This document shows, piece after piece, positions 29,801-41,800 of a DNA stretch of 64,000 nt. The notes under the pieces were generated by a model. The model searched no databases, was not told the origin of the DNA, and saw only the letters and a list, made by a program, of their open reading frames with translations. Made by a program: the position numbers and the translations under genes. Origin of the DNA: Synchiropus splendidus (lineage: Eukaryota; Chordata; Actinopteri; Syngnathiformes; Callionymidae); the NCBI RefSeq assembly GCF_027744825.2, contig NC_071336.1, positions 14,163,501 to 14,227,500 on the forward strand, in the 5' to 3' direction. Positions within the stretch are counted from its first letter, which is position 1, and every line of letters begins with the position of its first letter.

Positions 29801-31059
29801 TCTTTTCTCCATACTTATTTCAAATATTTAATCATATTGTAGTTCTTTGTTTGAGCATCACATTTTACCTGATAATGTGCTGCCTGTTGAAAGGGCTAGT
29901 TTAGAGCTGTGACAAATGTAAATGGGCTGACTAGTATATTAAATCCATTCATCCAGAGATGCCTTGATAAAATATATAACCTGAATATGTGCGTGATGAT
30001 ATTGATGTTGAGAGCAGGTGTGTCAATGTCATGTAAACCAAAACTTTAAGTGCCTTCCAAATCCTGTGCTGAAAAACGTTATATTTACCAGTATAAAACA
30101 GGAACAAGGGCTCAGATTGTCAGCTTCCCTTATACTGAAGGCAACATATATCTGGCTGATATCCATCCTCAGCCGCTTATCCATCCTTATCCACCTCCAA
30201 AAGGAGGTGTCCCAGCATTCTCAGGAGATGCCCGAACCACCTCAACTGTGGTTCTACTCTCAGTGACAGAACTTCTCGCCCTGTCTCTAAGGGAGACGCC
30301 TGCCACCCATGGGAGAAAATTCATTTCAGCCACTGGAATCCGGGATCTCGTCCATTCTGAGGGGTGGGTCAGAATGAACGAGGGTGAGGGTCGAGATGAA
30401 ACTCTCTTCTACACAAAACTGTGCAGTAGTGCAACTGCAATACCACCCCTGCTGCTCCACTTGAGGCTAATATCAATATGCAATAATTGTACGGTTAACT
30501 TCACCTCATGACTCACGGGATGGACGCCAGGGAAAAATGGTGAATGTCTCCTTGCTCTCAATTCACAAATGTCAGATTTACTCAGGCAGAGCTGAGTAAA
30601 ATGACCAGGGTCAGGAAGAAATGAGATGAGTAAGAACGTACTGACTGTTGCTATCTTTGTCTTCAGGGTGTTCAGATTCCCAAGGGCTGGAGCGTGATGT
30701 ACAGTATTCGGGACACCCATGACACGTCGTCTGTCTTCAAAGATGTGGATGCCTTTGATCCCGACCGCTTCAGCCAGGAGCGAGGGGAAGACAAAGAAGG
30801 ACGCTTCCACTATTTGCCCTTCGGTGGAGGTGTGCGCTCCTGCCTGGGGAAGCAGCTGGCAACCCTTTTTCTGCGCATCCTGGCCATTGAGTTGGCCTGC
30901 ACCAGTCGCTTTGAGCTGGCCTCTCGGCAGTTTCCTCGCATGATCACAGTACCTGTGGTCCACCCAGTCGATGGACTGAAGGTCAAGTTTTACGGTCTGG
31001 ACTCAAACCAGAACAAAATAATGGCCAAGTCAGAAGAGCTGCTCGGTGCAACCGTCTGA
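26702..31059 (+). CDS. cyp26b1: cyp26b1: retinoic acid 4-hydroxylase (cytochrome P450 26B1), exons 1-2 not in window
   Basis: CYP26B1 is a haem-thiolate monooxygenase of the endoplasmic reticulum that oxidises all-trans retinoic acid and so limits retinoid signalling in the embryo. Five plus-strand exons read in frame: 26,702-26,820, 26,906-27,062, 28,241-28,396, 29,230-29,514 and 30,667-31,059. All have GT..AG borders and end in TGA. Visible motifs are the I-helix [13 protein letters not shown], the K-helix E-V-L-R (ExxR), and the haem loop [10 protein letters not shown] with the proximal Cys. The end L-G-A-T-V and Y-G-L-D-S-N-Q-N favour 26B1 over 26A1 or 26C1. About 368 codons are present. 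The family's roughly 140 N-terminal residues (membrane anchor and early substrate-recognition region) are missing from the window, so the gene is 5' incomplete here. Confidence 0.93.
26906..27062 (+). CDS. cyp26b1: cyp26b1 exon 'ESQRLSF...SGYRK'
   Basis: Separated from the previous exon by an 85-bp intron. The junction codon reads AG|C (Ser). It codes A-V-R-V-L-L-G-F and the conserved [13 protein letters not shown], then AAG|GTGAGT. Confidence 0.9.
27296..28013 (-). mobile_element. Internally deleted Tc1/mariner transposon in a cyp26b1 intron
   Basis: The left end TACAGTCCCTGACAAAAGT and right end AGCGACAAGACTCTGTCAGG are near-complementary Tc1-type terminal repeats. Between them the minus strand codes the transposase C-terminus [17 protein letters not shown] (27,574-27,792), which contains the last Glu of the DDE triad. 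At 718 bp it is shorter than complete Tc1 elements and the N-terminal and central domains are absent, so it is inactive. Confidence 0.8.
28241..28396 (+). CDS. cyp26b1: cyp26b1 exon '[19 protein letters not shown]'
   Basis: 52 codons, phase 0 at both ends, G-I-R-A-R-D to T-M-Q-E-L-K, donor AAG|GTAACA. Confidence 0.92.
29230..29514 (+). CDS. cyp26b1: cyp26b1 exon with I-helix and ExxR
   Basis: 95 codons from E-S-T-I-E-L-I-F to Q-T-F-E-L-D. Contains the oxygen-binding I-helix region and the K-helix E-V-L-R. Donor GAT|GTAAGT. Confidence 0.93.
30165..30375 (+). repeat. Dispersed retroposon-like fragment in a cyp26b1 intron
   Basis: The phrases GGAGGTGTCCCAGCATTCTC, GATGCCCGAACCACCTCAAC and ATCCGGGATCTCGT form a text found widely in fish genomes, likely the remnant of a non-LTR element or a derived SINE. 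Family name uncertain. Confidence 0.45.
30667..31059 (+). CDS. cyp26b1: cyp26b1 terminal exon with haem-binding loop
   Basis: 130 codons plus TGA. Contains [14 protein letters not shown], the P-D-R-F box and [11 protein letters not shown], whose Cys ligates haem iron. Confidence 0.95.
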   Translation, partial: GVQIPKGWSVMYSIRDTHDTSSVFKDVDAFDPDRFSQERGEDKEGRFHYLPFGGGVRSCLGKQLATLFLRILAIELACTSRFELASRQFPRMITVPVVHPVDGLKVKFYGLDSNQNKIMAKSEELLGATV

Positions 31060-33300
31060 GGAAGTTAAGACAAAGAAGAGTAATGATGAAACACATCTCT
31101 AGGGAAAGACTGAAGGAAGGAACGAAGGAACATGTACCCTTTTCATCCCCACCTTTATTCTAACACATTGAAGGTTTCTCAGCCGTAGGACTCTTCATTT
31201 GTTGTTAGAACAGATGATGGTGGGGACTTATCTTCAAGAGAGGAAGAAGCTGCCAAAAATGTTCTTAATTAAGCTCTGTTCTGTGTATTTTTGAGGATTA
31301 TTGAAACTAAATGTACAAATGGCTATGTAATATAAACTGGTTAAAAGATTGTGGGTTTGTGCACAAAGTTGGAAAGTTTGCTTTTGGTGGAAACCAAAGG
31401 TATAGATGGATGGATAAAACAGGGTATTGGGCGATAGGATGACGTTTGAATAGTCCGAGTAAACGGCTGTAAGGGATGGTTCTGTCATGTGTTCATCAAT
31501 CTCTATGGCTTTTTAGAGCTATTGGTGATACAACTGAAACAAAAACAGCAAAATATGTCTTTAATTTATAGTGGATGCAATGAGTCGCTGAACACTACTT
31601 TGGAAATAATCTGAACATGCTTTCAGAGATCATCATTATACTTGCAGAGATCAACCCTCCAACCCTCGTGGCAGGTCGTAGCTGTGTTTGTTGGCGCATT
31701 GACAACCTCCACATAGCATTGCTCAATATTGTAGCAGAATTCTCGATTTACATTTTGCGTTTGTGCCCTACTCACCAGAGAAGAGTACGGACATCCTAAA
31801 TCCACCTTCTAATGTGTTGCACCTGTTTTGTGTTAATAACAGTCATAATGCATAGGAATAAAACAGACGTTTGTACCCTGTTTTTGAAAAGCAAGAAATG
31901 CTAAACTACTTTTGAAATCCATCAGAAGATCAAAGATCGGCTTCCTTTCTAGAAACGGGTCAGTACAGGTTTTCACCGAGATTCAAATCTGAAAACGTGT
32001 CCGGGAGGGTTTCAAATTGTTGTTGAATAAAAAGCAACTGTACCTATTCCACAGTTGCTTCACCCACACGTGTAGTATACAAAGTCATTGTGAGATGAAG
32101 AAGAGATGCAGGGAAAGGTGGAGAGGGGTGAAGGAGGAAACCTATGTAAATGCTGCTTGAGTGTTGCCTTGTCATTCTGTATATTTTTGTGCTGTTGAAA
32201 GTATTCTCTGTCCTCGGAGCAGCCTATTTTCTTACCTGAAGAAGGTTATGTTCTTTCTTGCTGCTTCTAAACAAGGAACAATAAACCAGGATGCATATCA
32301 GCTAAAATGTCATGGTTCAAACAACTTTATCAGCTGGAAGAGATTATCATCGAAGGTGATTGTACCATTGGAATCCTGTTGTCCATTCCATTCTAGGTTG
32401 GGGAAGTTTGTGCCGACCTTCCGCGGCGTTATGAGAGGAGGACCATCATGGACTCAGGAGAGGGCAGGGTCAAACTCAGATACTTTTTTTTTTTGGACAC
32501 TGTTGTTGTCCAGTCACGTGGACTCTGCTTGTGCTCAACAATGTTCTCTCTCGCTAACAACAACACCACTGATTCTCCGTGAAAGATTAAAAGAGTTATA
32601 TTTTTTTGCTGCTTTTTCTTTGTACAGTGTCTCATTCAGAGTTCTAGAATACATCAATAGTTCTAAATAGCAATATTTACATGGCTACATTACAGATATG
32701 TAATTTATGGTAACAAATTATACGTGAACGTAAAAGAGCATTAATAGGGTTATGTCTCACTTCCTTATCAAGCCATGGGTCATATCAGCTACCGACACAT
32801 ACTAATAACCTAATATGAATGTGTTGTATGATTAATATTGCTGTCATAAGAGTTTTGAAATGCTATTTTTTATTCTATTACAGATTTTGAGTTCTTAGTC
32901 TAAATGAAAAGGTCGTTGGAAAATAATGGATGTACCTAGAATGTTATGTATTTCAGTTATATTGTAAACAGTGTTTAAATGTTAATATTGTCGATTGATT
33001 ACTGTAATAATTATTATGGGTTTTCTTATTTAGACGTATTACTGCATTTTATTTGACATTAATTATGTAAAACAGAAAGCACTTGCGAGGTATATCTATT
33101 TTTTAAGTGCCATGTGACTACACTTCCCCCTCCTGATCCCTCTCAAAGTGATGTCTGATGTCATTCTGTACATATTTGTACTTCTTTTTGCAGATACAAA
33201 TTTTCATTTAGTTCAAATTTGAATATCTGGTCATTCCTTTTCCTTTTCGGTATTGTTGATGTTCAGTGTATACACATAATAAACTGTGCTGTCTGACTGG
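31060..33300 (+). other. cyp26b1: cyp26b1 3' UTR, likely about 2.2 kb
   Basis: AT-rich non-coding DNA following the stop. Plus-strand AATAAA signals occur at 31,857-31,862, 32,026-32,031 and 33,278-33,283; the last is followed by GT-rich sequence and is the best candidate for the distal end. A Pumilio-type element TGTACATA lies at 33,167-33,174. A 169-codon ORF at 32,161 is judged a chance frame inside the UTR. Confidence 0.55.
33278..33283 (+). terminator. cyp26b1: Candidate distal poly(A) signal of cyp26b1
   Basis: AATAAA followed by CTGTGCTGTCTG and a GTGTTTT-type downstream element. Confidence 0.5.
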
Positions 33301-35610
33301 ATCCGAGGACGTGTTTTATTTCCAGTGCTATTTAAAAGGAATTCGATTTGATACCTGAAGGCTTTTGGATTGTCAAAATCTCATCTTCCAGATCAGGTGC
33401 CAAGTCTTTCAAAAGATAAAAGAGAAGACCTAAATTAATTTTGAATGAAAGCAGTCACTGCCAAGCAGCGTTTTTCTCTTGATGGTTTGCCAATGTTTGC
33501 TAACAAACAGATCATGACAAATCCAGGCAAACAGAAGACTCCATCAACATGTAGATTATAGTCAAGTCAGCATTGCTACTGTCAAGATCAGCTCACTAAC
33601 TACTTATAAATGACAATAAAATGCAAAACAAATTATTAATAAAATATTGATAAATATATTGGTTGGTTCTTTTTCTGTCTGCAACAAGTCAATAAATAGA
33701 TGTTAGAATTTTGTGGCATAATACACAAACCATTTTCCAACAAAATAATAAATTGAAAGAGGAACATGACGTTACATTTCCTCACATAACTCAACTTCAA
33801 AACAGGAGGGTGCATGGTAGCAGTTGTATGACTGTAGCAGCATTAAACAGGCAAATCTTGTTTTCCCCGCTGGTCAATATGCAGTCGTGCAGTCTGTGTC
33901 GTAGAAAGGTCACTGATTTAGTTACTGGCTTAAAAATGCGCGAGGATACACGACATCACTTCTGACAAGTTTTGAAAACAGGCTCCAGCACTGAGACTGC
34001 TGATGAAAACAAACTTCTGACATGAAAGTGCTCAAATGTGAGACTTGGCCGGTGTTATACCAATAGATATAATGCAATAAAATGCCAGTGATGTCAATGA
34101 TCTGATGTGAGGAAACTTGATCTTACAGTAGCAACCTAAAGCTAACCACTGTTCAGGTTCAAGTCACCGTCACAGAGTTTTTTTGTTGAGAATGATGGCA
34201 CCTCACATGCTGAAGTGTAAGGGATGATTGAACTCGCAAGATGTTTGGATAGAACTCTTCTTTGCACGTTTCCCCATGAAACTATATATACACCTGTTCC
34301 TCCTCTCTTGATCAAACAACACGCTTTCTTTGAAAATGAGGCTGAGTGACTTGAACGTTGTTAACGTGCAAAGTTTACCCGGCCAATCGTGCCAACTTTA
34401 TGCAAGAGTCTGCATCTACTAAAGCAAAGACTAAACAAGACTTAGCCGCTGCTCTTGATAGTGAGAGAACCTTAATCCACTTATTTTCTACCACCTGCTC
34501 ACCACGGAGCGCAGAATGATTCAATGATGCTCCGTCCATCGCAACGCACAAATAGACTGACCGCAACTCACAGATACACTCGCCAGAGTCCATTTATGTT
34601 TGTAAAAAAAGTACAAAGAGGAAGGACCATATTGTGCCCAAAACTTAGTGTTATCACAGATGCAATTTTATACATATCACATGACATACAATGTTGCATG
34701 ACCCATGGCACATTTGCAGTATGCCCACATGTCCCTCATGTGTCCTCCACATGTAGCCAGCAGCCCAATAAAGGAGGTAAGCATTAGGAAAGGATGAATG
34801 AATGAATGAATGACTCATGAAAACAAACTAATTTAACCTCTACAGAGAGTCCTGATGGGAAGATGGATAAGAGGAAACACCGCAGGTGCGTGCATATCAA
34901 CAGGATCATAAACTTCTGCTGAACTTGTAATGACACATAAAACTCAGCAGGTGCGGGACAACTCTATAAACCTGTTAGGGCAGATGCTGGCGAAGTCTGA
35001 ATATGATTCTCCCCTGAGATCATATTTAATCCTCACCATGTCCTATGACTCATGAAAATGCTTCAAAGATGAGCAGTCTTCTTCATTGTGAAGAACTCAA
35101 ATGAGGAGTGATCCGATAATGAATAACACAAGTCTCCAGGCCCAAGTGTGCTGTGGAAACATTTGGATGAAAAATAAACCAACCGACTTCTAGTTAAACA
35201 TGTCTTTCCCCAAGGAATCGCAGCTAGAATTGGATCTGCAGTTGTCATGAATGTCATAGTTCCTCAGAAAAAAAAAAATGGTTTAATGCACACAGTCTGG
35301 AATTATATGTAGTTATATGACTACGGAAACAGTCATGACTATTTGCTCAAACATCAAATGTGACAACTTTTGTTAACATGTCTGGCAAAAGCTCACGCTA
35401 CAGCACTGGTGTGTTTGATATATCATGTATCCGCAGCTCTAACGAACAGTCAACATTACAAGTTCACAGCAGCAGATATGTATTCAGGCGTCTGCGGCAA
35501 GATGTTGAGGAAATAAATTATTTAGGAGTTGATAGGAGTGAAAACAACTGCATGTAAGAAGAATTGTTCGAGCTCAATTGGCTGCTGAGGTGGATAAATC
35601 AAGCTCAATA
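33301..35610. other. Gene-free stretch
   Basis: No coding exon recognised on either strand; AT-rich unique-looking sequence and a short ATGA repeat near 34,794-34,815. Confidence 0.4.
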
Positions 35611-35880
35611 TTTTTGTGGGGACCTCTCATTGCCGTAATGCTTTTCCCTGCCTGTAGCCCTTAACTTAACCATCCAAAACAAATGGCTGACCTTCACCAG
35701 GACTCTGAATCAAACCCAATTACAATAAACTAGTTTCACTTGTGTTTCACCCCCCTGAACCTTGTGAGGACAAGCCAAAATGTCCTTATAAAGCAAAATG
35801 TCCTCACAAGCTGGTGGCTTGTCAAGACTCGGTGCTCACAAGTGTGGCAAAACAAGCCCACTGACGTGGTGTTGTGTGTG
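35611..35880 (+). repeat. Dispersed fish repeat ('GTGGGGACC ... ATGTCCTCACAAG')
   Basis: Starts TTTTTGTGGGGACCTC, passes through CTTAACTTAACCATCC and ends with repeated TGTCCTCACAAG phrases, a familiar interspersed fish repeat. A truncated relative lies at 20,726-20,850. Confidence 0.5.
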
Positions 35881-38800
35881 GTGCAAACTCACATTCTCAC
35901 ATTCATTGATGATATTCATGATATTAAGACAACATGAATAACAATAAAAAATGCTCTATGTCTTCATTACATATTGTCCAAATTTGTTATTTAGGGTCTG
36001 GAGGTGAGGTGTCCAGAACAGAGGAGTTATGAATACTTAATGATGTCAAGACTAGTTTCAGGTTCCCTTTGTCGGTTACATCTGTATATGTTGTAGTTTG
36101 TAATGGCCAGTGCAGATGTCCTATTGACTACAGTATATTTTTGGCTCCATCAATGTGGATCAATAATATCAGTGTTTGTAGGCTTCTCTGCACTGGATTT
36201 TACCCTCTGTCATGGTGAAATAGTCAGTGGTTCAAAACACACACTGGCGTATATGTTGCAGTGCACAATGCATCTTTGTGCCGGATATACTGAATGGCTG
36301 TGTTTGCCCTTGGTGGAATCTAAACAGATGTTTCAATGCCAGAGATATTAGTGGTTTGGTTTTGAACAATTTTGAAAAGAGATGGTTGGTCATAAAATAA
36401 TAAACCAGACTTAATAATAGATGTTTTCGATCTGGGACTAGGCCCCTTCTGTCAACACGTTAACATCTACATTTTTGAGAGGGAAACTCATCCGTCATGT
36501 GTCCATGAATGAGTCCCTCATAGACAGAGTATTTTGACTGCACTTGCCCTCTGGTTTTAGGTCTCTTATCTGCTCCAATCAGGGAACAATAGCTCCATTC
36601 AGTTGTCCTCCCTCCCTCTTGGTTTTATTCTCTCTCTCTCTCTTCCCGCTCCTCTTCTTTTGCGATCCTCCATCACTGGAATGAAGATTTTCCGACCACA
36701 AGGTTTGAAGTTGAGCTGGAGGGGAGCTAATTATAATGGAAAAAAGAAGAACAAAATGAAAGAAATACAAACTCGAGGGGGGTGACGGAACAGTGCTGTT
36801 GTTCATTTAGAAAATAAAATACATAAAAAGACGCTTCAAAGGGGATGAGAACAGTTCCCATGCAGCCCGTCCTCTTGGGCTGCAGCACACTGACTCTGCA
36901 TCTCATCACCTGGATGACTGGCTGAAAGCTTGTGAGACCGGAAGACGGTGAGAGGCGATAGGAACCAAGGCAACATGCCTCCTCAGGTGTTATATTGACC
37001 CCCAGAGTAATGAAGACTGGAGGCAGAAACAGACAAGGAGCTATTCGACTTGAACATTTTCATAAATCAATTACAATAAAATCATGAATTTCCTGTTCCT
37101 CAACGTTGATAAAGTCCTTCTGAATTATTGTTGATATTGATAATGAAAACTGTGCATGTTGAAAACTCTACTTTACTTGGTCGATCAGTTAAGATGAGTA
37201 CAATACTCAACTTTCTTATTTGAGTCAAAGTACGGACAGTTGTTGCCAAGTACTACTCCATTGAAAGGGCGAGTCGTGCTACTTGTGTAAATGTTGTTTT
37301 ACAATCATTGTTCACTGCCAAAGCAACTGCATACTGTCTCCCAGCAAGCCTGAATGAGAGTGGAGGAAGTCAGGCAGGCACAGTTAGGGAGAGCATCGGC
37401 AGCAACCTGCATTTGTGGTGGCCTGCACCCACATGGGAAAACAGCAGCCGAGTAGGTGATCATGTCCCAGCCAGTTGGGGGGAATTATGGGATAGGCCAA
37501 GTTAACAGAGCTTCAATTACTGTTTATTGGTGCTGTGTCTGCCTGGCTCATCTCAAGCGAGCCCAGAGGAGTAACTACTGAAAGAAGTTCTGCTCTGTGA
37601 GATCAGTCTTGCCTGCCAAGCATGCACAAACAGAGCTGTCTCAGTGCGACACATGTATTTAAAGCAACGTTAAAAATGTATTTTACCATCAGAAACAGAA
37701 TGTGAGACTAGTCAGGTACTTGGGAAAGGCTTTTCATATCTTCATATCCAGTCCAAGTCGCAGGATGATTTCATTTTTTATTTGTTGTGCATCCATGTTT
37801 TTCACGCCATCACTTTCCCACTCCTTCGCTTCCATCTGCATCAAGATTTAGAATAAGGAATTAACTGAATCTCAAGCCAGGTAAATGGATTGAAGGGTCT
37901 TCGGGGGATGGGACTTATACCCCAGGCTTGAGTTTGACACAGGCGCCTTTAGGGGGGGGAAAAGTGCAGTAAATTAATGACATCTCAATGTTCCTTCTAA
38001 GTTCACTTTCAGTTTAATATTCAATTATTTTGTGTAAATTTCCGATTCAGTTTTGTTTTTTTGTTGGAAGATGTCCCTGAAAGTGATGCCCTTTCATGTG
38101 CCATGACCAGCATCTAACAAAACACAAAGAAACACGCAAATAAATCCAAAGATTGTTGGAGTCCTCTGTTGCATTTCAATTGACCTTTAAAAACGAAGCG
38201 TATTGGTTGTACCAATAAAGTATAGAGGCCATGATTCAATTTTGAAATTGTTGCTGTATTCGTGAAGACACCTAGCAACTTTTTGTGGCTGTCAACAGAC
38301 TTGGGATATTTTGAATGGTGAAGTCAGTCGCGATTAAGTGGCTGGATAAATTCTGTTTTGGTTTAACACTAGTAAAAAGACCAAAACATAATTCAATGAC
38401 ATGCTTTTAAAATATACTCCATACTTCTTCTACTTCAACATGTAATGCTTTCGCCCTATTGGTTTTGAATTAATGTTAAACTCAGCCGGGAATTCCGATC
38501 GAACTACAAATAATACTGGTCTGTTGTGTGTGTGAACAAATCTTAGTAAACAATAATCTGATCTTGAAGAGTCCATCCAAAGAAAACAAAGCAGTAATAG
38601 GTTGAAAGAAAGTTTGCTCAGCAATTGGAAAAACATCTGGCCCAGTTGGAAAGATTGCCATCTAAAGCGACTCATTTTACACTCAGTTTGCATTAGACTC
38701 AAATATTTCAGGCAGCGGCGCAGCTCGCACAACGCTCACTGTTACAGCAGGAATAAGTGGTTGACAAACATGTAGACTGCATTCAGAAAACATATTTTCT

Positions 38801-41800
38801 TTATCATGAAAACCTTTATGGAATCCAGAATGTACACTGAGCCTCGTAACAAATCTTTTCTCATTTGAAAACTCCTGCCTGCTACTGTGATCATTCAGAT
38901 TTGTCCCTGTCTGTAACGCTCACAGTGAGATTGGAAGCATCGTGTCGGAACTGGAAAAACAAACTGCATGTGTACTCATTCCTTGGGAAGCCTTGTGTCA
39001 AGCACCTCACACATTTCAGTTTTAGTATCAATTTAGAAAGTCAGATTTCCCTTTTTTGGCCTGTGTTGTGACCGTGCTGGCCATCCAGAGGTTACCAGAT
39101 GCTTAAGACATGGTGTGAAATTGTGAGCAGGTGTGCCTTTGGCAAACACACCGGCATGCACCCACAACATTCACACACGCACCACAGTCACGTGACATGT
39201 GGGTCAACCAGACAAGATCACAAAATGCACCAAAAACCCACTATTAAACCAACATTATATCGACATACTCTATGGTTAAAATAAAGGCAGCAAAATTCTT
39301 GGTCAAACTACTTGAACTCTTAACTAACTGGGAATTTTTTCCACCTTAAAAATATGTCATCTTTATTTTTAGCTTGAGTTTGAATGTGTTTTCCTCCATG
39401 TTAACATGCAGCAAATCTACCATTTAAGAGCAGCTGTGTACATCAGGCTGCTTCATGAAAACTGCTTGAAGAGATTAAATAATCGAGGAAATTCAGCGAG
39501 GGAAGAGGGAAAGGGATGGGATGAATAGACACGCAGTATGTTTTTAATCACCAACAAAACAGAAATGAAGCCTTTCAGCTGATTAGCGCAGGAACAAAAT
39601 CCATCCCTTGTGGAGAAGACGTCTCCAGATTTTTCAAATGATCATCCTGTGGTCTGCAAGAAGAATCTGTCTCCGAATCCAAATGGCAAAAGGTCATGTG
39701 TGCATGTGAGTTGCTGTGTTTGCATCGGAGATCACACTTCTTCGCGAATACATTTGTGTCAGAAAGTGAATAAGTGCTGAAGACTGGGTCTGAAATTGAT
39801 GACACATCATTGTTATATGTGTGGTAGATGTAGATGTGATGTTGAGGATGTGTTATGAATTCCCACGGTGAGCTCGAAGATGTTTTCGCACGAAGACATG
39901 GAACTGCGTTTGAGAGGAAATTGCACACCCGCAACTCACTGCAGAAACATCTAACATCTTAAATTGCGCATTAGAAAATGTGCTTGTACTAGTTCACAAT
40001 CTCTTAGATTCCAACGTCAAACACAGTTTATATTTGCCTTTTGAGTGTCATGAGAGTTATTGTATATCTACAGAGCCACATTTTTTATGACATGATATAA
40101 TTCAATTGATGTGCCACAATGTCATTGTGTCCTTTGCATGCAGTGAAACAATGTTGTCTATGTCTGACTCATTTTCAAAAACACCCTGAATCAAGTATAT
40201 TAGAATTGAGTACTTTGAACTGGTGAGTGAGACAACATACCATTTCTTTTTCAATTATTAAAGTGTTATTGCTCTATTACCAGTGCTCCTTCTGTAAGTG
40301 TTCTGTTTTATTTCAACTCAGATGAACTCAAATGTCGAAGCTCAAGGTTAGTCAGCCTATTTCAACAGTATATGTTTCATTGCTGTTCCTCCTTCATCTG
40401 TAAAGAAGACAGACATGGACAAGTTGGACGAAGAATGCCAGACATGAGTGTACAAGGTGAAAAAACGTTGAGATTCATGGTTGTCATAAAGCAAGATATG
40501 AAAAGGTCTGAGTATGGTCAATGATTAAGATCGATGAAGGTGGAGAAGGCTTCAATTTGGAGAACAAGTACGGTACATTTTCGCATTCTTAAGATGCTGT
40601 AAATCTTGTTACCGGTGCACGCAGCCTCTTGCTCACCCTCGCTTTAGGTCGTACTATTTATATAATTCATTCATTATCTTTTGCTAATACCTTTACATTT
40701 GTGGACTGTGGGAGGAAACCAGAGTGTCCTGCGGGGCGTGTTTTTCGTTGCACATGCTGCAATTCAAAATATCAATGGTTTGCTCAAGCATGAGGACAAA
40801 AGGTGAACGCTGATAAGCTAATAAGACAGCAGTTTATCACGAGCAATGTTTGACACATCAGCTGCTGAAAACCGTAGCGACAGTCTCCATGTCAACAAAC
40901 ATGACACCCACCTCAACGAGCTGAAGTCACTGGGCAGAAAAAACTTGAAAACACACACACTTCACACTTTTGGTTTGACATACACGCACATTTCATTAAC
41001 AACTGCCTGTAGAAAAGGCTCGATGCTCTACCTGGGGCAACGTCGGCACTGGTGCCACAATGGACATCATCCATCATTGAACAGAGCCTGTGAGCAGCAG
41101 CAGTCTCTGCTCTAGAGTTCTCCAGCTCGGAATATGTTCAGGCACTTAAAAAGCAGGAGGATTGTATCAACACACAAATGTAATTATTGTGCAGTATTTG
41201 CTTACTAACCTCTTTCTTTTTGAGCCACAACATCATGTAAGTTACGCGCTGCGGTGTGACGGCTCCTGGCTCTATTCTGAAGCCCTGCAAAGAAGTGGTG
41301 TAAAACCAAAGAGCGACACCATAGGGAGCCCAATCCTCGGCCAATATCCATATCATTTTACGTATTATCATCGTTTTTTGCAACAATAGCCTCACTTTTT
41401 TTTGTGCACACAAAAACAATAATTATCCTTGTACAAGAATGTATGAACGCACTGAATCCAGTAGCTCTTCCAGCTCAGCAGCATTGCGTTTGGGCCAAAT
41501 CGAATTATCTTGCATCTCAACTGCACAGATTTTTGGACTCCATCACAGCTATTATTGATTTCATTCTGGGGTTCGACCCGATTCAAAACCGCAGCCGTCG
41601 GCGGAGCGATCCCTCAGGTGTCGGTGGAGACTAATACCTGGAATTAGATCCACATCTGTAACTTGCGGACACTTTGTTCTGCTGTTTCTGCAGGGATGGA
41701 GTGGAGACCAGAGGGAGATGTGGAATTACCATCAGTCGCTGAGTATATCGTTCTTAGTGTTTGATGAAACAAATGCAAAGCTTTTTGAAGAGCTGATGCA

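Noticed and set aside
30409..30963. 184-codon minus-strand ORF over the last cyp26b1 exon
   Set aside because: Antisense shadow of a well-supported exon.
32161..32670. 169-codon plus-strand ORF after cyp26b1
   Set aside because: Lies in the probable 3' UTR, has low-complexity composition and resembles no protein.
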